A stretch of DNA of 6,252 nucleotides from positions 1 through 6,252 of the forward strand of contig CANJOX010000193.1 of the NCBI GenBank assembly GCA_947475795.1, given 5' to 3'. Positions 1 through 5,963 of this stretch are shown here, one piece after another. Position 1 is the stretch's first letter, and every line of letters begins with the position of its first letter. This DNA comes from Gemmatimonadota bacterium (lineage in GTDB: Bacteria; Gemmatimonadota; Gemmatimonadetes; Gemmatimonadales; Gemmatimonadaceae). Under the pieces are notes generated by a model. The model was not told the origin of the DNA. It did no database searches and worked only from the letters and a program-made list of their open reading frames with translations. The position numbers and the translations under genes were made by a program.

Positions 1-11
1 CGCGGCCGGCC

Positions 12-1679
12 GTGCCGCGCGGGCCCTTGTGGCTCGCCGTCGTGGCCGCGGTCACGCTAGGCGCCGCTGCGGCGGCACCGGCCGCCGCGCAGGCGGCCAA
101 GGTCGCGCCGCGGGTGTCCGCGTTTACGCCCCGTGATACGTCCGTGGCGGGGCTGCGGCGCGCGATCGATTCGCTGCGCGCGCTCGGGGCGGGTGGGAGT
201 GGACGCGCCACCGCCACCGACGCGGTGCTGGCCGCGGCGTACCGGCGGCTGGCTGGGGTGCTGCGGTACACGGACCCGGCGGCGTCGGTGGTCGAGTACC
301 GACTGGCCATGCGGCTGGCCACGCTGGTACGCGACTCCGCGCTGCTCTCTGACGTGACGTACAGTTTGGGCATCGTGCACTGGGTCCGGAATGACTACGA
401 CAGCGCCCTCGTGCATTTGGAGCAGGCGCGCCGGCTGCGCACCGTGCTGGGCGACAGCGTGGGGCTGGGGCAGGTGCTCAACAGCCTCGGGGCGACCTAT
501 TACCAGCTGGCCAATTATGAGCCGGCACTGAACGCCTTCATGGCGTCGTTGGCGCGGCGGCGCCTCGACGGCGACGCGGCCGCCACCTCGCGGGTATTGG
601 CCAACATCGGCAAGACGTATCAGGACTGGGGGCAGTACGACCGTGCCCTCCCCATGGCGCTCGAGGCGGTTGCCACCGCCCGGACGGCCGGCGTGCCCGC
701 CACGCTAGGCTATGCGTTGAACTGTCTGGCGTCGCTGTACACCGATCTCCGCGATTACCCGCGCGCGCGCGGGTTACTGCAGGAGTCCGAGGTGGCGTAC
801 AGCCGCGGGTCGCTCTCGGATTCGACCTCCGGGTGGTCGCTCAATGCGGCCGCGCGCGCGCAGTTGTTCCTCCGCGAAGGGCGTCCGCGGGAGGCCATCG
901 TGGTGCTTGATTCGGCGCGTGCGGTGGGGGATGCCGCGCGCACCCCGCGGGGCGAGGCCCGGGTGCTGCTGGACCTCGGGCAGGCGTACCGCGCCCTCAA
1001 CGAGGCCGACCGGGCTCGTGGTGTCCTGACGCGCTCGGTGCAGCTGTCCAGTCAGGTGTCGCAGCGCGTACTCACGCTGCAGGCGCTACAGGAGTTGGCG
1101 GACCTCGAGGAGGCCGGCGGCAACAGCAGCGCGGCACTCAAGTACCTGCGCCGCTTTCAGGCGCTGCGCGACACGGTGTTCAGCCAGTCCACGGCGCAGC
1201 GACTCGCCGCCATCGAGTCGAACGCCGCGGTGGAGCGCGAACAGGCGGAGAACGAGCGGCTGCGCGACGCGCAGGTCACGCAGTCGCTGATTATTGCACG
1301 GCAGCGGCTGGCCGGTATTCTGGGCGCCATCATTCTGGTGCTGGTGGTGGCGCTGGCGGTGGTGCTGGTGCGGTTCAATCGCCGCGGACGCGAGCGCGAA
1401 GCGGTGCTGCACATCACGAACGACAACCTGAAAGCCGTCACCGAAGAGATGCGTACGGCGTTGTCGGAAGTGCGTGCGCTGAAGGGGCTGATCCCGATCT
1501 GCGCGTCGTGCAAGAAGGTGCGCGACGACCAGGGGTACTGGGAGTCGGTGGAGTCGTACATCAGCGACCGCGCCGACGTGATGTTCAGCCACAGCATCTG
1601 TCAGTCATGCGGCCCGCAGCTGTACGGGGAGCTGTGGAACCCCACCGATACGGCGGAGACGGAGACGCCGGCGCCGTAG
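12..1679 (+). CDS. Exported TPR protein with one TM helix and C-terminal CxxC...CxxC signalling-type tail
   Basis: The 555-residue product starts with GTG at 12. A short n-region and hydrophobic stretch (residues 6-20) lead to an Ala-rich region with a likely cut near AQA28. Residues 110-390 hold about six or seven tetratricopeptide helix pairs (for example 113-146, 152-185, 193-226, 231-264, 315-347, 355-388), which usually bind proteins. A charged, coiled-coil-like stretch (397-425) precedes a strong membrane helix at 433-454, then basic residues (RFNRRGR), a second helical stretch (460-490) and the tail. The tail carries Cys497, Cys500, Cys530 and Cys533 in the pattern GLIPICASCKKVRDDQGYW...YIS...FSHSICQSC. 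That tail is common at the ends of PAS/GGDEF proteins, hybrid kinases and response regulators; its role is unknown, though the cysteines suggest metal binding. Expected topology is periplasmic TPR and cytoplasmic tail. No kinase, cyclase or DNA-binding domain is present. The frame is open to the window edge, so the true start could lie upstream. Confidence 0.88.
   Translation: MPRGPLWLAVVAAVTLGAAAAAPAAAQAAKVAPRVSAFTPRDTSVAGLRRAIDSLRALGAGGSGRATATDAVLAAAYRRLAGVLRYTDPAASVVEYRLAMRLATLVRDSALLSDVTYSLGIVHWVRNDYDSALVHLEQARRLRTVLGDSVGLGQVLNSLGATYYQLANYEPALNAFMASLARRRLDGDAAATSRVLANIGKTYQDWGQYDRALPMALEAVATARTAGVPATLGYALNCLASLYTDLRDYPRARGLLQESEVAYSRGSLSDSTSGWSLNAAARAQLFLREGRPREAIVVLDSARAVGDAARTPRGEARVLLDLGQAYRALNEADRARGVLTRSVQLSSQVSQRVLTLQALQELADLEEAGGNSSAALKYLRRFQALRDTVFSQSTAQRLAAIESNAAVEREQAENERLRDAQVTQSLIIARQRLAGILGAIILVLVVALAVVLVRFNRRGREREAVLHITNDNLKAVTEEMRTALSEVRALKGLIPICASCKKVRDDQGYWESVESYISDRADVMFSHSICQSCGPQLYGELWNPTDTAETETPAP
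757..774. repeat. 18-bp perfect GC-alternating palindrome inside the TPR gene
   Basis: Positions 757-774 read as a perfect inverted repeat: ACCC, then a GC-alternating core, then GGGT. The core 761-770 is five GC dinucleotides. It encodes the YPRARG turn of one TPR unit, so codon choice in a GC-rich genome may be enough to explain it. The alternating purine-pyrimidine core could adopt Z-form or cruciform DNA; no regulatory role is implied by its position. Confidence 0.5.
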
Positions 1680-1703
1680 GGGGGCGTTACGCGTTCACGG
1701 CAC

Positions 1704-2144
1704 TCAGGCGGTCCAGCGCGCCACCAGCTGCGCCCACGGAATCACGGCGGCCACGAGGGCGAGCGTGATGAGCGTGCCCACCAGCGCACGCCGGCTCTTC
1801 ACCGCCGCGCTCTCGGCCTTCCGCACCCGGACGCTCGTGATGGTGGCGGCGATGACGGCCGCGAGCATGAGCGTGGGGTGCTCCACCAGCAGGCGTCGCA
1901 GCCCGCTGTCCTTCATGGACGCGCCCATGGCGCTGCGGGCGGCCTGCACCGCGGGGCTCACGAACCAGAGGGCGAGTCCGGCCACGAGCTGCAGATGCAC
2001 CAGCAGCGTGAGGCGTCGCACCCACGACGTGTCGCCCGCGTTCCACGCCGCCTGTCGCGTGGCGCCCTTCACGATGACCAGCGCGCCGACGCCGAGCACG
2101 AGCCACGCCAGCACATTGTGTAGAGCAATCAGGACACCGTGCAT
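1704..2144 (-). CDS. Small four-helix integral membrane protein, function unknown (cytochrome-b-like annotations exist for similar proteins)
   Basis: The 146-residue product starts with ATG at 2144-2142. A weak Shine-Dalgarno-like AGGCGG lies four bases upstream of the start on the minus strand. Four hydrophobic helices are visible at about 4-26, 44-64, 86-104 and 120-137, separated by short charged loops. Features resembling a family I recall from Bacteroidetes-type genomes are HN at 9-10, a KG after helix 1, GD at 37-38, HLQL at 50-53, MKDS at 77-80, EHP at 88-90 and a PW near the end (136-137). Such proteins are sometimes labelled cytochrome B, but I see no proven haem-binding signature. 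His9, His50 and His89 each lie in or at the edge of a helix and could be ligands; this is inference. The gene is convergent with the TPR gene (24-base gap, no convincing terminator) and divergent from the DUF1028 gene. Function is not assigned. Confidence 0.85.
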   Translation of the reverse strand: MHGVLIALHNVLAWLVLGVGALVIVKGATRQAAWNAGDTSWVRRLTLLVHLQLVAGLALWFVSPAVQAARSAMGASMKDSGLRRLLVEHPTLMLAAVIAATITSVRVRKAESAAVKSRRALVGTLITLALVAAVIPWAQLVARWTA

Positions 2145-2342
2145 CGTTCCGCCTGTCTGTGGGTGAACCGGCGCCGTGCGGCCCGGTGACGATCGTGGAA
2201 ACTATCGCCTGTGGTGCGGCAAACCACCATGGGCGTGCGGCCCGGGGTCTGTCAGCGCGTGCGCGGGGCGCCGGTCGTTGTGGGGGGGCGTCCCGCGGCC
2301 GCAGATTACCACGGTCCACTTCCCCCTGACACCGCCCCGTCC
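2145..2342. promoter_or_regulatory. Divergent intergenic region with presumed promoters for both flanking genes
   Basis: About 198 bases separate two divergent start codons, so promoters for both the membrane protein (-) and the DUF1028 gene (+) should lie here. The least GC-rich patch is 2197-2208 (ggaaactatcgc). I found no pair of -35/-10 hexamers at good spacing and no riboswitch-like fold. A 12-bp exact direct repeat (cgtgcggcccgg) occurs at 2175-2186 and 2234-2245. Further right are a run of seven G at 2282-2288 and the palindrome GCGGCCGC at 2295-2302. The plus frame is open from 2211 across this region, but that extension has no export signal at its start and is taken as non-coding. 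Confidence 0.45.
2175..2245. repeat. 12-bp direct repeat pair in the divergent promoter region
   Basis: The word cgtgcggcccgg is found exactly at 2175-2186 and 2234-2245, 59 bases start to start. It could be a paired binding site for a regulator. In DNA this rich in G and C, chance is a real alternative, and the flanks do not match. Confidence 0.3.
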
Positions 2343-3236
2343 ATGACACGTCTCCTGCTGGCCCTCTGTCTGTTGGTGCTCGCTCCGCGGTCCGCCTTCG
2401 CCACCTGGTCGGTGATCGCCATCGACACGAAGACCGGACAGGTCATCATCGCGTCGGCCACCTGCGTGCGGCAGTCGGCGTTCCCGCAGCGCACCCCCGT
2501 GGCGGCGCGCGACCTGATGGATCTGCAGGCGGTGATCGTGCCCGGCGTGGGCGTGGCCGCCTGTCAGGCCGGCGCCGACAACACGCGCGAAAATCAGATG
2601 CTGGTGTACCGCGAGCTCAAGAAGGGGACACCGCCGCAGCAGATTCTCGAGATGCTCAAGCGGGACCCCAACATCGAGCGCCGTCAGTTCGGCATTCTGG
2701 CCTTCCCCAACGGCGGCACCATCACGGCGGCCAACAACATGGCCGGATTCAACGGCACCGGGAATTCGCCGTCGTCGCTGTTTTTCGGCGGGCAGGTGGG
2801 GGACTTTTTCTATCAGGTGCAGGGGAACACGCTGCTGGGCTACGACGTCGTGCACAAGGCGGCGCTGGCGTTCAGCCGCGCGTCGGGCACGCTGGCCGAT
2901 CATGTGATGGCGGCGATGGAAGCGGCCGACGAGAACGGCGGCGACAAGCGGTGCAACTGCGCCAACAATCCACTGGAGTTCGTGCCGTGCGACAACCGTA
3001 CGGCCCATGTGTCGTATCTCGCGATCGCCAACAAAGACGATCAGGCCGGCGTCACGCACAGCGACGGCGCGTACTTCGCGTTTCTCAGCGTCACTGACAA
3101 CGACATCGTCAAGGGCGAGAGCGCCAATCCGGTGAAGACGTTACGGATGCGCTACGACGCGTGGAAGCGCGCCGGCAGCCGGCGCACGGCGCCACCGGGG
3201 CCCACGCTGTATACGCCGTCGCGCACCGGCGGCTGA
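2343..3236 (+). CDS. Secreted DUF1028 family protein (Ntn-hydrolase fold)
   Basis: The 297-residue product starts with ATG at 2343, chosen because it opens a textbook signal peptide: MTR, hydrophobic 4-14, then AFA20 as the cleavage motif. The mature protein would begin Thr21-Trp-Ser-Val. The DUF1028 pattern follows: TWSVIAID.KTGQ (21-33), VIVPGVGVAACQA (64-76), a helix with Q.ILEMLKRDP (100-109), the RRQFGIL strand (113-119), the GG.....YQVQGN.LLG segment (149-166), GTLADHVMAAMEAA (182-195), GGDKRCNC (199-206) and a final strand AHVSYLAIAN (221-230). Family structures show an Ntn-hydrolase fold, but substrate and reaction are unknown. Five cysteines in the mature chain (41, 74, 204, 206, 216) could form disulfides in the periplasm. 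No Shine-Dalgarno sequence precedes the start. The metallophosphoesterase gene follows 50 bases downstream on the same strand, so co-transcription is likely. Confidence 0.9.
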   Translation: MTRLLLALCLLVLAPRSAFATWSVIAIDTKTGQVIIASATCVRQSAFPQRTPVAARDLMDLQAVIVPGVGVAACQAGADNTRENQMLVYRELKKGTPPQQILEMLKRDPNIERRQFGILAFPNGGTITAANNMAGFNGTGNSPSSLFFGGQVGDFFYQVQGNTLLGYDVVHKAALAFSRASGTLADHVMAAMEAADENGGDKRCNCANNPLEFVPCDNRTAHVSYLAIANKDDQAGVTHSDGAYFAFLSVTDNDIVKGESANPVKTLRMRYDAWKRAGSRRTAPPGPTLYTPSRTGG

Positions 3237-3286
3237 GTATCTTCCCCGAATCGTTGGTCCTGACCTTCACGCTCTCCGACTCTCGC

Positions 3287-4468
3287 ATGCGCGCTCCCCG
3301 CCGCTTCCGTGCCATCCCGTCGTGTCGCGCCGCGCTGCTGGGCGGTGTCCTGCTGCTCGCGCCCACGGTCGCGCCCACCGTTGCGCAGGGGCAGGAGGCC
3401 GCCGCGGTCACGGCGATCGCCACGCCGCGCACCCCGCTCCCCGCGGAGGCGGCGAGTGCGTCGGTGACGCGCTTCTCGTTCATCGCGTACGGTGATACGC
3501 GCGGGCGGCGCGACGGCGTGGCGGAACAGTACGAGCACTCGCTGGTGGTCGAGTCGATGCTCCGCACGATCAAGAGCATGGAGAACGGCCCCGATCCGGT
3601 TCGCTTCGTGCTGCAGAGTGGCGACGCGGTGGTGAACGGTCGCGATCCCAAGCAGTGGAACGTGAGCTTCGTGGGGCTGATCAACCGGCTCACCACGGTG
3701 GGGGGCGTGCCGTATTTTCTCGCGCCGGGCAATCACGATGTGACCTCGTCGGCGGACCTTGGCGCGTCGGGCCGGGTGGAGGCGCTGCAGCACTATCTGA
3801 GCGCCATGCGCCAGCTGATTCCTGCCGACGGCGCCACGCGCCGACTGGACGGCTATCCCACGTACGCCTTCGGCTACGGCAACACGTTCGTGATCGCGTT
3901 TGATTCAAACATCGCCGAGGATCCCACGCAGCTGGCGTGGGTGCGTGGGCAGCTTGAGGGGTTGGACCGGAAGCGGTTCCCGCACGTCGTCGCGTTCTTT
4001 CATCATCCGGTGTACTCGTCGGGGCCGCACGGTGGCACCACCATCGAACGACCCACGGTGGCCGTGCGCGAGCGGTACATGCCGCTGTTTCGCAAGCATC
4101 ACGTGGAGCTGCTGTTCACCGGGCACGAACACTTCTTCGAGCATTGGGTGGAGCGCTATCGCGACGCGTCGGGGCAGACGCGGCGCATCGACCAGATCGT
4201 GAGCGGCGGCGGCGGTGCGCCGTTGTACACGTACCAGGGTGAGCCCGATCTGCGCGCGTACGCCAGCGCCGGCGGTGCCGACTCGGTGCGTCTCACGCAC
4301 CTCGTGAAGCCGGGGACGCAGGCGGGTGACAACCCGTACCACTACCTCGTGGTCCACGTGGACGGCCCCCGCGTGTGGATGGACGTGATCGGCGTGGACT
4401 GGGGGGCGGGCTTCGCGCCGTACCGCGCGAACCGGGCCGTGCTGGGCGATACGGCGGTGCGGCGGTAG
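3287..4468 (+). CDS. Secreted calcineurin-like metallophosphoesterase
   Basis: The 393-residue product hydrolyses phosphoester bonds by family inference; the substrate is unknown. The ATG at 3287 was chosen because a basic n-region (MRAPRRFR) and hydrophobic segment (15-33) ending near TVA33 form a signal peptide. An in-frame start at 3161 would overlap the DUF1028 gene and hide this signal. Catalytic blocks appear in order: FIAYGDTRG (65-73, Asp70), LQSGDAVVNG (109-118, Asp113), LAPGNHD (145-151, Asn149, His150), VVAFFHHPVYSSG (234-246, His239/240) and LLFTGHEHFFEHW (275-287, His280, His282). The fold resembles purple acid phosphatase-like enzymes. The first block reads D-T-R rather than the usual D-x-H, and the second lacks the Tyr of GDxxY, so one metal site may be altered, although GDTR variants do occur in bacterial members. 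The end (about 350-380) has further beta strands. No Shine-Dalgarno sequence is visible; expression probably depends on the DUF1028 promoter. Confidence 0.9.
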   Translation: MRAPRRFRAIPSCRAALLGGVLLLAPTVAPTVAQGQEAAAVTAIATPRTPLPAEAASASVTRFSFIAYGDTRGRRDGVAEQYEHSLVVESMLRTIKSMENGPDPVRFVLQSGDAVVNGRDPKQWNVSFVGLINRLTTVGGVPYFLAPGNHDVTSSADLGASGRVEALQHYLSAMRQLIPADGATRRLDGYPTYAFGYGNTFVIAFDSNIAEDPTQLAWVRGQLEGLDRKRFPHVVAFFHHPVYSSGPHGGTTIERPTVAVRERYMPLFRKHHVELLFTGHEHFFEHWVERYRDASGQTRRIDQIVSGGGGAPLYTYQGEPDLRAYASAGGADSVRLTHLVKPGTQAGDNPYHYLVVHVDGPRVWMDVIGVDWGAGFAPYRANRAVLGDTAVRR

Positions 4469-4491
4469 GGGGCGGGGGGCGGCGCTACCGC
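4462..4491. terminator. Possible bidirectional terminator: inverted repeat joining two convergent stop codons
   Basis: GCGGTAG (4462-4468) and CTACCGC (4485-4491) form a perfect 7-bp stem. Each arm contains the TAG stop of one gene: the phosphoesterase on plus and the fusion gene on minus. The 16-base loop is almost all G (runs of 4, 6 and 2 after the G closing the stop codon) and could fold as a G-quadruplex on the plus strand. There is no U-tract, so a classic intrinsic terminator is not shown. The symmetry may partly come from both genes ending in CGG TAG. Confidence 0.35.
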
Positions 4492-5963
4492 GCCGTGGGA
4501 CGCCGTCGGTTGATCGCCCAGTCGTACTCGGTGTCCACCCACCGGAACCGGCCGCTGCGCACGAGCGTCTGTTCGGGGCCCGGCGGCAGGTAGGCGGCCC
4601 AGAACGCGCCCACCCCCGCCAGCGTGCCGCCGAAGTCGTCGCGGTACCACGTGAAGATCGGCGAGCCGTACACGGTGCCCGTGGCCACGTCCACGCGGTT
4701 CTTGTGGCGCTGCGCGAGAAAGCGGCGCGCCTGATCGTCGAGCTGCGCGTCGAGACGGGCCGCCACGAACGCTTCGCTGCGCAATGGCGGACAGCCCATG
4801 GCGGCACACACCAGCGCCACGTGAATGCGCGGGTCCTTGAACTGCGGCCGGATGATCTGGTGCTCCACGTCGTCCAGCGTGAGCACACGGCCGTCGGCTG
4901 CGACCACGGGCTCGGCCCACGGACTCTTGAGCGTCACTCCCAGCACTTTGTTGATGCGGCGGATGGAGCGGCGTTCGCCGCGGTCGTTGAGCAGCGCGAT
5001 GGTGTACGCGTTGTACACGTTGATCCAGTACGCCAGCTGCTCGGCGCGCCCCAACGGCGCCACACGCGTGCGCTGGAGCAGCGCGAGATAGGCGGCGAAG
5101 CGCGGGTCGCGCTGGAACGCGTCGTAGTCCACCAGGCCGTCGGTCACGTACGCGGCCAGCAGCGCGTTCCAGCCGCTGTGATCCACGGTGGCGACGGCGG
5201 TCGGCGGCGGCGTTTGGGCCTCGGTCCGGTGCGGCATCGCGCCGGCGGCGAGGCAGATGAACAGCGTGGTGATCCAGCCGGCGCGCTTGGCCAGCGCCGG
5301 GGCATACGACAGCGCGAGCAGCAGCAGACAGGCGATCGCGAGCCGCGCGTAGGCCGTTTCGCGCGCGCCGTCGGCGCCGGCCAACAGCGCGTCGGCGAAG
5401 TAGGTGTACACGCTGGTGCCCGGTATGATGCCGATGGCCGTGGCCGCCACGTACGGCACGAGCCGCACGCCGGCCAGCCCCGCACCGAAGTTGAGGGCGT
5501 TGAAGGGGACCACGGGGAGCAGCCGCAGGCGCAGGATCGTGCCGAAGGCCCCGTCGCCGGTGAAGCGGTCCAGCGTGCCGGCCCGTGCGCCGAGCAGCGC
5601 GCGCAGTGCGTCACCGCCCAGTGTGCGGGCCAGTACGAAGGCGCCCGTGGCGCCGATCGTGGCCCCGATCCACGTGAGTCCGATGCCGCCCGCCAGTCCG
5701 AAGATGGCGCCGCCGGCCAGCGTGAGCGGCAGCCCCGGGAGCCCCACCGTGGCCACGACCGCGTACAGCAGCACGAACGCCGGCGCCGCCCACGGCACCG
5801 CCCGTGCGTCGTGCACCATCGCTTCGAGGCGCTCCGGGCGGATATACTCTTGAAAGCCGAGCGCGCGGGCCACGCTCCACGTGGCCACGAGCACCACGAG
5901 GAAGAGGGCGAGGCGCAGCACGGCGGCGGTCAACTTTCCTTCTCCCGGTCCTGTCGCATTCAT
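4485..5963 (-). CDS. TVP38/TMEM64 (VTT, SNARE-associated) membrane domain fused to DUF547 domain
   Basis: The 492-residue product (ATG at 5963) has two halves. Residues 13-224 are a TVP38/TMEM64-type membrane domain with a first helix at 13-32 and the hallmarks FVLLYAVVATVGLPG (63-77), LTLAGGAIFGLAGG (80-93), GATIGATGAFVLARTLGG (100-117), RLRLLPVVPFNALNFGAGLAGV (145-166) and ATAIGIIPGTSVYTYF (174-189). VTT relatives act in membrane homeostasis, and some are lipid scramblases or transporters. A further hydrophobic stretch (228-243) ending in EAQT (248-251) looks like a former signal peptide. Residues 264-486 are DUF547: W265, VDYDAF (278-283), EQLAYWINVYNAYTI (308-322), LTLDDVEH (361-368), RPQFKDPRIHVALVCAAMGCPPL (372-394), LDDQAR (408-413) and a terminal EYDWAIN (479-485). 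DUF547 is unassigned and often exported, so it is probably periplasmic here. The frame is unbroken. A TTG at 5933 behind a strong Shine-Dalgarno is an alternative start. Confidence 0.88.
   Translation of the reverse strand: MNATGPGEGKLTAAVLRLALFLVVLVATWSVARALGFQEYIRPERLEAMVHDARAVPWAAPAFVLLYAVVATVGLPGLPLTLAGGAIFGLAGGIGLTWIGATIGATGAFVLARTLGGDALRALLGARAGTLDRFTGDGAFGTILRLRLLPVVPFNALNFGAGLAGVRLVPYVAATAIGIIPGTSVYTYFADALLAGADGARETAYARLAIACLLLLALSYAPALAKRAGWITTLFICLAAGAMPHRTEAQTPPPTAVATVDHSGWNALLAAYVTDGLVDYDAFQRDPRFAAYLALLQRTRVAPLGRAEQLAYWINVYNAYTIALLNDRGERRSIRRINKVLGVTLKSPWAEPVVAADGRVLTLDDVEHQIIRPQFKDPRIHVALVCAAMGCPPLRSEAFVAARLDAQLDDQARRFLAQRHKNRVDVATGTVYGSPIFTWYRDDFGGTLAGVGAFWAAYLPPGPEQTLVRSGRFRWVDTEYDWAINRRRPTAR
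5931..5945 (-). promoter_or_regulatory. Shine-Dalgarno sequence plus TTG: alternative start of the VTT-DUF547 gene
   Basis: On the minus strand 5945-5934 reads GGAGAAGGAAAG, directly followed by in-frame TTG at 5933-5931, eight bases after GGAG. This purine run is the best ribosome-binding site in the window, whereas the ATG at 5963 has none I can recognise. Starting at TTG removes ten residues of low-information sequence and begins the protein right before its first membrane helix. It would also leave 28 bases between the divergent starts. The choice between the two starts is open. Confidence 0.45.

Noticed and set aside
1673..1701. Possible terminator stem GCCGT/ACGGC between the TPR gene and the membrane-protein gene
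   Set aside because: Only five pairs with a long loop and no U-tract; easily expected by chance in this composition.
2211..2342. N-terminal extension of the DUF1028 protein from a GTG at 2211
   Set aside because: It would bury a textbook signal peptide 44 residues inside the protein, and the added residues have no domain character.
2202..3059. Long minus-strand open frame (285 codons) opposite the DUF1028 gene
   Set aside because: Arg/His-rich low-information product; the plus strand carries the DUF1028 signature.
3161..3286. N-terminal extension of the phosphoesterase from 3161, overlapping the DUF1028 gene
   Set aside because: The overlap of 76 bases is unlikely, and the ATG at 3287 gives a clean signal peptide.
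5843..5848. TATACT as a -10 box for the oxidoreductase gene
   Set aside because: No matching -35 at 16-18 bases, over 110 bases from the start codon, and the bases encode the QEYI segment of the VTT protein.
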